Shown here one piece after another: positions 5,993-11,487 of a DNA stretch of 12,900 nucleotides (position 1 is the stretch's first letter; each line of letters opens with the position of its first letter). The notes beneath the pieces are model-generated. The model searched no databases, was not told where the DNA came from, and was given only the letters and a program-made list of their open reading frames with translations. A program made the translations under genes and the position numbers. The DNA comes from DTNV01 sp964388435 (GTDB lineage: Archaea; Micrarchaeota; Micrarchaeia; Norongarragalinales; UBA8480): contig CAYMAH010000060.1 of NCBI GenBank assembly GCA_964388435.1, positions 1 to 12,900 on the forward strand, read 5' to 3'.

Positions 5993-6625
5993 ATGAACAG
6001 GTTTTCGCGACAGAAAGGACTGGCTAACTTCTCCAAAGCCACCGTTTTAATCGTAGGGGTTGGAGGGGTGGGAAGTTGGACTGCCATTCAACTTGTCGAG
6101 ATGGGAGTTAAAAAACTGATTTTGTTTGACTGGGACGTGGTTGAAGAGTGCAACCTCTCAAGGCAGTTCTTTATCGAGGAAAGCGTTGGAAAGCCCAAAG
6201 TCCTTGAATTAAAGAAAATGCTTAAAAAAATAAACAAAAACGTTGAGGTGGAGGCTAACGTGGAAAAATTCAATGGAACTGAAAATTTAAGCGTGGATTT
6301 TATATTGGACGGAAGCGACAACCGTGCTGCAAGGCTTGCAATAGATTTTTTTTCAAACAAAAATCAAACTCCTTGGATTTTCTGCGGGGTGAAAGAATTT
6401 GAATTCATGCTTTCTACTTTTATACCCTCAAAAACAAAGCAATTCAAAAAATGGAAGGCGTTTGGAAGTGACGATTGTACTAGAATAACCGTTTCCACAG
6501 TTATGGCCGCTTCAAGTGTTCAAGTTTCAGAACTCGCTTCGCTGATTAAAGGAAAGTCTAATTTCGCAGGAAAGCTTTTCTATGGAGACTTGAAAACCAT
6601 GACTTTTAAAACGCTCAAAATCTGA
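5993..6625 (+). CDS. ThiF/MoeB/HesA-type E1-like adenylyltransferase
   Basis: Cytoplasmic enzyme of the family that adenylates the C-terminal glycine of ubiquitin-like proteins (MoaD, ThiS, SAMPs) or, in some members, other carboxylates. In 210 aa: an RFSRQ opening like the usual RY-x-RQ (3-7), Rossmann loop GVGGVG (22-27), acidic strand end D46, NLSRQ (54-58) with the catalytic arginine, K67, and DGSDNRAAR (106-114) for Mg-ATP. C162 (DDCTRIT) falls where many E1-like enzymes carry their reactive cysteine. Only three cysteines exist (C53, C131, C162), so the two CxxC pairs of zinc-binding MoeB/ThiF proteins are missing, and the protein is shorter than MoeB (about 250). No ubiquitin-like partner is encoded in the window. 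Exact substrate unknown. Confidence 0.82.
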   Translation: MNRFSRQKGLANFSKATVLIVGVGGVGSWTAIQLVEMGVKKLILFDWDVVEECNLSRQFFIEESVGKPKVLELKKMLKKINKNVEVEANVEKFNGTENLSVDFILDGSDNRAARLAIDFFSNKNQTPWIFCGVKEFEFMLSTFIPSKTKQFKKWKAFGSDDCTRITVSTVMAASSVQVSELASLIKGKSNFAGKLFYGDLKTMTFKTLKI

Positions 6626-6688
6626 TATTCATTCAAACTTTTAAAAATAAATTTAAATCAGACTACCATTTAAACTCTTAAAACAAAG

Positions 6689-6696
6689 TTTTAAAA
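6689..6696 (+). promoter_or_regulatory. TATA box for GATase1-like paralogue 4
   Basis: TTTTAAAA is centred 28.5 nt before the ATG at 6721, the same spacing as for paralogue 1. Both promoters also share a GCTTAAA element about 15-16 nt before the ATG and AATCATGAA across the start. Confidence 0.6.
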
Positions 6697-6720
6697 TCTC
6701 CCTCTGCTTAAATTAAAATC

Positions 6721-7470
6721 ATGAACAAGCTTTTCTTGCTATGGGTTGCAGCTCTAATTTTATTGATGGTCTTGATTTTCATTCCAATGCCGTCGATACC
6801 TGGACTCGCAGGTAAAGTTTCAAGCAATTCAACTTTAAATTCAACCAATCAAAACTTGACTGTTGGCTTGATTGGAATTCAAAATCTCTCTGTTTTAAAC
6901 CAGTCTTTGACCTTCAAGCAAGTTCCAAGCGTTAACTATTCATTGAACGATTATAATCTAATAATAATCAGCAACTCAACTTACTGCGACTTGGCATTAA
7001 GATTCGCTTTGGCCGGATGGGTTAAAGATGGCGGGAAGCTCATAATAACGGGAGACTCGTGCACTCAAGTTCCAAACGACCCTGCAAGTATAGGGTGGAA
7101 TGTGGGTGTTAACAGTTTGGGAAGTGTAATGCCAGTGGTATTTGGAGGAATGACAACATCATTCAATTTAAATCAATCTTCAAGCTTTTTAAACGTTGAA
7201 AACGGGTCTTTTGAAATAGTCGATTATTCAAGCTTCGCCTTCAACAACCTTTCAAATCTCAACTTCTCGGGAAATGTGACAATAGTTTATCCTTTTGACG
7301 GGAAAGTTTTGGGGTTGATAACATTTGAAAACAACTCGCAAAATCAGATGGAAAATCAGAGTTTATACGCGGTTGTCAAAAGCTCTGATTACAATCTTTT
7401 CTATCTTTCATTCAACCCTTCTCTTGAACCGCAAATCACCTATAATATAATAAAGGGAATGACCGGTTAA
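6721..7470 (+). CDS. Membrane-anchored GATase1-like surface protein (paralogue 4), sequon-rich
   Basis: 249-aa family member with an N-terminal anchor (about 3-22, KLFLLWVAALILLMVLIF). Family core: strand TVGLIGI (47-53), YNLIIIS (78-84), TYC89, LRFALAGWV, DGGKLIITGDSC114, then IGWNVGVNSLGSVMP (124-138), nearly identical to paralogue 2. It lacks the PIFGG...PGTKNFAFSG block of paralogues 2 and 3 and has a shorter, more diverged C-terminal half. It carries 14 N-x-S/T sequons (for example N36, N40, N45, N55, N60, N72, N85, N151, N161, N176, N181, N185, N204, N212), far more than paralogues 2 and 3, suggesting heavy N-glycosylation. C89 and C114 are the conserved pair. Own promoter; follows the E1-like gene. 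Confidence 0.74.
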   Translation: MNKLFLLWVAALILLMVLIFIPMPSIPGLAGKVSSNSTLNSTNQNLTVGLIGIQNLSVLNQSLTFKQVPSVNYSLNDYNLIIISNSTYCDLALRFALAGWVKDGGKLIITGDSCTQVPNDPASIGWNVGVNSLGSVMPVVFGGMTTSFNLNQSSSFLNVENGSFEIVDYSSFAFNNLSNLNFSGNVTIVYPFDGKVLGLITFENNSQNQMENQSLYAVVKSSDYNLFYLSFNPSLEPQITYNIIKGMTG

Positions 7471-7486
7471 AAAGTTAATCAAAAAG

Positions 7487-7495
7487 ATTTTAAAC
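7487..7495 (+). promoter_or_regulatory. TATA box for sequon-rich anchored protein
   Basis: ATTTTAAAC is centred about 28 nt before the GTG at 7519, predicting a leaderless transcript separate from paralogue 4. Confidence 0.5.
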
Positions 7496-7518
7496 AAACA
7501 AAACATAAGAAAACAAGC

Positions 7519-8202
7519 GTGGACGACACGAAAAACAAATCTAAAAAAAGCTCGGAGGTCAAGCCTCAGAAAACACGGGTTGAAAAAAACAAAAGCATTC
7601 AATTTACGCTTGCAATAATAATCTTAGTACTAGCAGGGGCGTTCTACCTTTATTTTTTAAACAATAAAAATTCAACAACACCCCCTGGCGGGGTAACGCC
7701 GAGCACTCCTATACTAACTTCAATAAACAGCTCAAACAGCACATTCAACAACACGTTTTCATCAAATAACGCGTCTAGTCAGAATGCTTCAACTTCAAAT
7801 AACTCTGCAACTTCAAACGTTTCATCAAATTCAAGTGAGTTGAACGCAACTCAACCTGTAAATCAAACGCTTAACCAAACGGTTAATTATACTCAACTCT
7901 GTTTGAATAGCGGTGTTTATGTGGGTAATTTCAACCTGGCCACCCGCAACTTAAACTATTCTTGGGCCCCTTACTATGGAGTTTTTTATGCAAGGATTTA
8001 CGTTGACTACAGTTCAAGCTTAGGTAAGCCATTCGCTGATGTGAGTGATATTTCAGTATTCAACGGAACTGATTGCAGTTACACTCCTATTTTTGAAGGG
8101 CAGACCGTTGTTCTCCCTGCGTGCAATTTTATAATGAAGGTTAATTCAATATCCTTGACAGGGGGGGTTTGGGTAGCCAATGTTGATATTTCTCACTGCT
8201 GA
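7519..8202 (+). CDS. Membrane-anchored surface protein with dense N-glycosylation stalk
   Basis: 227-aa protein of unknown family, not related to the GATase-like neighbours. Order: a charged cytoplasmic head rich in Lys (1-27), one membrane helix (about 28-47, QFTLAIIILVLAGAFYLYF), a Ser/Asn/Thr-rich stalk (about 48-125), then a compact Cys-containing domain (126-227). The stalk holds 13 N-x-S/T sequons in 75 residues (N51, N70, N73, N77, N84, N89, N94, N100, N104, N109, N115, N119, N123), with two more at N146 and N182. Four cysteines (C128, C186, C202, C227, the last being the final residue) could form two disulfides. The layout is that of a glycosylated stalk presenting a small domain, as in S-layer-associated or pilus-like accessory proteins; this role is inference. 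GTG start supported by the TATA box at 7487-7495. Confidence 0.72.
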   Translation: MDDTKNKSKKSSEVKPQKTRVEKNKSIQFTLAIIILVLAGAFYLYFLNNKNSTTPPGGVTPSTPILTSINSSNSTFNNTFSSNNASSQNASTSNNSATSNVSSNSSELNATQPVNQTLNQTVNYTQLCLNSGVYVGNFNLATRNLNYSWAPYYGVFYARIYVDYSSSLGKPFADVSDISVFNGTDCSYTPIFEGQTVVLPACNFIMKVNSISLTGGVWVANVDISHC

Positions 8203-8221
8203 AATATTCCATCGGAAGGGA

Positions 8222-8227
8222 TTTATA
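8222..8227 (+). promoter_or_regulatory. Candidate TATA box for 120-aa protein
   Basis: TTTATA, about 37 nt before the ATG at 8262, would give a leader of roughly 10 nt that includes the purine-rich GCGGTGG (8249-8255). A second element, TATTTAAA at 8241-8248, is too close to the start to serve. Confidence 0.35.
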
Positions 8228-8261
8228 GAAGTTTGACTAATATTTAAAGCGGTGGTTTCTT

Positions 8262-8624
8262 ATGGATTTAAAGCATTTTGACATGTTTCTAGCTTTCGTG
8301 GTGAGAAACGAGCGTTTTCTTAAGAAAAGAGAAACGAGTTTCACTCAGAAGGAGCTTGACTATTGGAAGAAGCTATCTATAGAAATTGTCAAAAGAATTT
8401 CCAAAAAACTTTCAGCAGGTCTTGAATTGAAGAATGATGATTCAAGGAAAAAACTCGCAAGGGAGATAAGCAAGACATTTAAAAAAGCTTCACTTAAACA
8501 AATACTGCTCGTAATAGAAAACTTTGATTCTTTTGTGGAAGCTGTAAAGGAAGGCAAGGACCAAAAACCAGTTAAAATAACCTTTCAAGATGGAGACAAG
8601 TATTACTCTCCAGCCAGGCGCTAA
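8262..8624 (+). CDS. Small helical protein of unknown function, 120 aa
   Basis: Not recognised. Soluble, basic and almost wholly helical in appearance: segments 1-22 (hydrophobic, MDLKHFDMFLAFVV), 28-51, 60-78 and 79-95 with heptad-like spacing, then a short strand-like tail (PVKITFQDGDKYYSPARR, 103-120). No cysteines or catalytic motifs stand out. GCGGTGG ahead of the ATG may serve as the ribosome-binding site. Its TAA (8622-8624) overlaps the TAG of the convergent metG (8621-8623). A nucleic-acid or protein-binding role would fit the charge, but nothing in the sequence decides this. Confidence 0.7.
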   Translation: MDLKHFDMFLAFVVRNERFLKKRETSFTQKELDYWKKLSIEIVKRISKKLSAGLELKNDDSRKKLAREISKTFKKASLKQILLVIENFDSFVEAVKEGKDQKPVKITFQDGDKYYSPARR

Positions 8625-10078
8625 ACCTCTATTTTAGGAAATAAAATAACTCTTACCCCGTTTCTGCCTGTTGTTGAACCGCTCCATTTAAAAGAATTGC
8701 TTTTCACTCCGAGCTGTTTTCTAATTTCCACTGCCTTTTCAGGGATGAAGGGTTCAAGCAAAATTGAAATAAGCCTCAAGCTTTCAATTAGATTATAAAG
8801 TATGGTCGCCTTTTCAGATTCGTTGCTCCATGGTTTTTTGTCATTTATATACTTGTTGCATTCTTTGATTAAAACCCAAATCTCCTTTAAAGCCTTGTCG
8901 ATTTGGTAATCGTTCATGAAATCAGAAAATTTTTTAATCGTCTGCTCTGCAGCTTCTTTCAACTCCTGCTTTTCGGGTTTTGGAATCTCTGAATTAAAAT
9001 ACTTCTCGTTCATGACGATGGTTCTGTTCAAGAGATTTCCAAGCTCTTCAGCAAGGTCGTTGTTTACCGTTTGAATGAAGTTCTTTTCTTCAAAACTAGC
9101 GTCCCCTCCGAAAGTCATCTCCTTCAAGAGATAATATCTCACCTGGTCCAGACCATATGTCTCTGCAAGGTTAAGTGTGTTGACCACGTTCCCAATGCTC
9201 TTGCTCATTTTTTCCTTTCCAGCAAGCCACCAGTTGGTCGCTATTATCTTTTCAGGGGTCTTCAAGTCCAACGCGAAAAGGAAAGCGGGCCAGTAAACAG
9301 CGTGAAACCTTGCTATGTCCTTTCCCACTATCTGAACATCTGGAGGCCAGTAATCTTCAAAATCGCCATCAGGGTAATTCACGGCGCTTAAGTAATTCAA
9401 TAGAGCGTCAAACCAAACGTATATGGTGTGTCTCTCGTCAAAAGGGGCTTTTATGCCCCACTTTAAGTTTTTTCTCGTGATGCTTAAATCTCTTAACCCG
9501 TTCTTGAAAAAGTTCAGCATTTCGGTTTTTCTGTACTCTGGAATGATGTGATTTTTTGAAATCCATTCCCTCACTTGATTTTCGTAATTGCTCATCCTGA
9601 AAAAATAGCACTCTTCCTTCCTCCTGACCGCGTCCTTGCCGCAGGCAGGGCATTTTCCTTCGTCTAATTCATTCTCGTCGTAATAAGCCTCGTCAGAAAC
9701 GCAGTACCAGCCTTCGTAAACCCCTTTGTATATATCCCCTTTGTTGTAAATCATCATCAATGCTTTTTTTACTGTTTCTTCATGATTCTTGTCCGTTGTC
9801 CTAATGAAATAATCGTTTGAAACGCCCAGCTTCTCCCACGCCTCACTGAATTGCTTTGAAATCGAGTCAACAAAATCTTGTGGGCTCACCCCCTTGGCTA
9901 TAGCCGAACTTTCCACCTTCTCTCCATGTTCATCCGTTCCCGCAAGGAAAAACACTTCATGTCCTTGCATTCTCTTGAACCTTGCAATGCAGTCGGCCAG
10001 AAACATCGCGTACGCGTGCCCAAGGTGAGGTTTGTCGTTAACGTAGAAAATAGGCGTTGTGATATAGAATTTTTTCAT
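8621..10078 (-). CDS. metG: Methionyl-tRNA synthetase, bacterial-type, short form
   Basis: Charges tRNA-Met with methionine in the cytoplasm (class Ia synthetase). In 485 aa: signature HLGH (18-21), LAGTDEHGEKVE (45-56), a zinc-knuckle region with C126, C143, C146 and C157, the tryptophan-rich WYWP-type core, and KMSKS (290-294). The TDEHG form and overall layout resemble bacterial short MetRS rather than the usual archaeal enzyme with TDEYG and a two-knuckle zinc domain. The C-terminal helical anticodon-binding domain is present, but there is no appended EMAP/Trbp111-like tRNA-binding domain. A TATA box at 10102-10109 is centred 27.5 nt upstream of the ATG, so the message is leaderless. Bacterial origin by transfer is an inference from motifs. 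Confidence 0.95.
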   Translation of the reverse strand: MKKFYITTPIFYVNDKPHLGHAYAMFLADCIARFKRMQGHEVFFLAGTDEHGEKVESSAIAKGVSPQDFVDSISKQFSEAWEKLGVSNDYFIRTTDKNHEETVKKALMMIYNKGDIYKGVYEGWYCVSDEAYYDENELDEGKCPACGKDAVRRKEECYFFRMSNYENQVREWISKNHIIPEYRKTEMLNFFKNGLRDLSITRKNLKWGIKAPFDERHTIYVWFDALLNYLSAVNYPDGDFEDYWPPDVQIVGKDIARFHAVYWPAFLFALDLKTPEKIIATNWWLAGKEKMSKSIGNVVNTLNLAETYGLDQVRYYLLKEMTFGGDASFEEKNFIQTVNNDLAEELGNLLNRTIVMNEKYFNSEIPKPEKQELKEAAEQTIKKFSDFMNDYQIDKALKEIWVLIKECNKYINDKKPWSNESEKATILYNLIESLRLISILLEPFIPEKAVEIRKQLGVKSNSFKWSGSTTGRNGVRVILFPKIEV

Positions 10079-10101
10079 GAAAGTTAATTATGCCAGCAAC
10101 T

Positions 10102-10109
10102 TTAAAATA
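10102..10109 (-). promoter_or_regulatory. TATA box for metG
   Basis: ATTTTAAA on the minus strand, centred 27.5 nt before the metG ATG at 10078. Confidence 0.55.
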
Positions 10110-10147
10110 AGTTTTCCTTTGATTTGAATTAAATAATCTTCTTAGAA

Positions 10148-10459
10148 TCATTTGATGTGACTGTATATCATCTTAGCCAGTTCTTCCTTAAGTCCTTTTT
10201 CATCTTCAATAAAATGAACCCTCCCTTCATACCCTTTAACGCCCTTTATTAAATCTTCATCTTTTCTTGAAACTATAACGCTGTCAAAATCATGTCCGAA
10301 CATTTTCTTTAGAATTTCATTATCTGTCGAAGCTTCGTGCACTTCAACGCTTCCCTTCGATGATATTACGTAATGCTTTATGATTTTTGTCAGGTTTTCA
10401 TCCCTGCTGACAACAAGAATTTTATTTTTATTTTCTTCTGGCTTTATATAATGTGTCAT
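10148..10459 (-). CDS. Degenerate receiver-like (CheY-fold) protein, 103 aa
   Basis: Looks like a stand-alone response-regulator receiver fold that has lost its phosphorylation chemistry. First strand KILVVSRDENLTKII (13-27) matches the receiver pattern, but the acidic pair is altered to SRDE. The third strand DFDSVIVSRKD (56-66) has Ser where the phospho-acceptor Asp is expected. A further strand GRVHFIEDE and a final helix LKEELAKMIYSHI close the protein, which is slightly shorter than the usual 115-125. No output domain is attached. It could act through protein binding alone, or the similarity may be only a shared Rossmann-like fold. A TATA element at 10480-10487 supports the ATG at 10459. 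Divergent from the small membrane protein at 10539. Confidence 0.5.
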   Translation of the reverse strand: MTHYIKPEENKNKILVVSRDENLTKIIKHYVISSKGSVEVHEASTDNEILKKMFGHDFDSVIVSRKDEDLIKGVKGYEGRVHFIEDEKGLKEELAKMIYSHIK

Positions 10460-10479
10460 TTTTTCATCGCCTGCTAAAA

Positions 10480-10487
10480 TATAAAAT
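10480..10487 (-). promoter_or_regulatory. TATA box for receiver-like gene
   Basis: ATTTTATA on the minus strand, centred about 24.5 nt before the ATG at 10459, giving a leaderless or near-leaderless transcript. Confidence 0.45.
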
Positions 10488-10506
10488 AATTCTGATTAAA
10501 TAAGTT

Positions 10507-10512
10507 TTTAAA
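10507..10512 (+). promoter_or_regulatory. TATA box for small membrane protein
   Basis: TTTAAA, preceded by a T-run and centred about 29.5 nt before the ATG at 10539. With the minus-strand box at 10480-10487 it forms a divergent promoter pair. Confidence 0.45.
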
Positions 10513-10538
10513 CATTGTTTTTTAAAATTGTTTATACG

Positions 10539-10730
10539 ATGAACAAAAAAATTACTATAATCACTGGCTGTTTTTCTATTATTCTACTTGCAGGTTCTTT
10601 CGTTTATTTTCTTTCAAACGAGTGGTTTTTCGCCGATCCCCTGATAGAAGCGCTTGCGTTGTTTGTCCCTTTGATGGTTGTTTTTTTTTCCATATTCGTT
10701 TTACTTCGAAGCGTCAAAAAACATCGCTGA
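10539..10730 (+). CDS. Two-helix membrane miniprotein, 63 aa
   Basis: Unrecognised small membrane protein. From the ATG at 10539: short basic N-terminus (MNKK), helix one about residues 5-25 (ITIITGCFSIILLAGSFVYFL), loop NEWFFADP, helix two about 33-56 (IEALALFVPLMVVFFSIFVLL), and a basic tail RSVKKHR, which by the positive-inside rule puts both ends in the cytoplasm. An upstream in-frame ATT/TTG-type start near 10515 would add eight residues, but the TATA box at 10507-10512 favours 10539. The last 17 bases overlap the 3' end of the convergent ogg gene. Function unknown. Confidence 0.6.
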   Translation: MNKKITIITGCFSIILLAGSFVYFLSNEWFFADPLIEALALFVPLMVVFFSIFVLLRSVKKHR

Positions 10731-11487
10731 AAAACAAGTACTGTTGGACGTAGCCTGCGTGAGAGCCGAATCTTTTAACCACGAACTCCTGAATATTTTT
10801 TTTTCTGTGATAAACCTTATTCATTATTCTTTCAATGTGAACGTCAACCGGGAAGGCCTCTGTAAAATCAAGGCTGAAGAGCATAACACACTTTGCAACC
10901 TTCTCGCCCACTCCGGGTAGGCTTTTAAGTTCTTCCAGGGCATTGTCAAAACTTTTTCTTTTAAGCCCTTCGAGATTAAATCCGTTGGTTACAATCTCTG
11001 AAGTTTTTTTAATGTAGTCACTTCTATAGCCGAAACCCATTTTCTTAAAATCGCTTTCTGAAAAATTTGAAAGCGTTTCAGCCGAAGGAAAATAGTTGTT
11101 CAGGCCATAAAGGCTTTCAACTCTTTTTTTTATTGTTTTGATGGAAGAATTTTGTGAAGTTATAAAAGAGATTAAACACTCCCACGGTTCCTGTCTTAAA
11201 ATTCTCAAACCCCTGTATTTTTTGAAAAGTCCTTCGACAAGTTTGTCCCCGCTTTTTGAAATTATTGCATCGTATATATTATCAAGATTCTCGTCAAGCT
11301 TGAAAAAACTTGAGGCTTCACTCTTGCCGACGCCTTCAAAAAAAAGATTTTCGTCAGACCTTTTAACCCTTGTTTTTTTTCCATTTATGTAACCCTGCCA
11401 AACCCCTTCTTTTTCCCTCCAGTTGAAAACCTGGCCCGAGTTGAAAGTGAAGTTGAGGTTCAAAGGCTCTTTTAGCTTCAGTTTCAT
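10714..11487 (-). CDS. ogg: 8-oxoguanine DNA glycosylase/lyase, OGG1-like
   Basis: Base-excision repair enzyme removing 8-oxoguanine from DNA. The 257-aa protein has the OGG N-terminal domain (NSGQVFNWRE, 16-25), RQEPWECLISFITSQN (98-113) at the start of the helical domain, and a helix-hairpin-helix LPGVGEKVAKC (190-200), where K196 matches the catalytic lysine of human OGG1. PVDVH (213-217) supplies the conserved catalytic Asp D215. The C-terminal AGYVQQYLFFSD element is also typical of the family and the protein appears complete. Its ATG overlaps the glyS stop (ATGA, 11484-11487), so it is translated from the glyS-ogg message. Its 3' end overlaps the membrane miniprotein gene by 17 nt. Confidence 0.9.
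   Translation of the reverse strand: MKLKLKEPLNLNFTFNSGQVFNWREKEGVWQGYINGKKTRVKRSDENLFFEGVGKSEASSFFKLDENLDNIYDAIISKSGDKLVEGLFKKYRGLRILRQEPWECLISFITSQNSSIKTIKKRVESLYGLNNYFPSAETLSNFSESDFKKMGFGYRSDYIKKTSEIVTNGFNLEGLKRKSFDNALEELKSLPGVGEKVAKCVMLFSLDFTEAFPVDVHIERIMNKVYHRKKNIQEFVVKRFGSHAGYVQQYLFFSDVF

Noticed and set aside
2997..7470. Active glutamine amidotransferase or protease function for the paralogues
   Set aside because: The GATase1-like core is visible but no nucleophile-elbow G-x-C-x-G or downstream His-x-Glu pair is evident.
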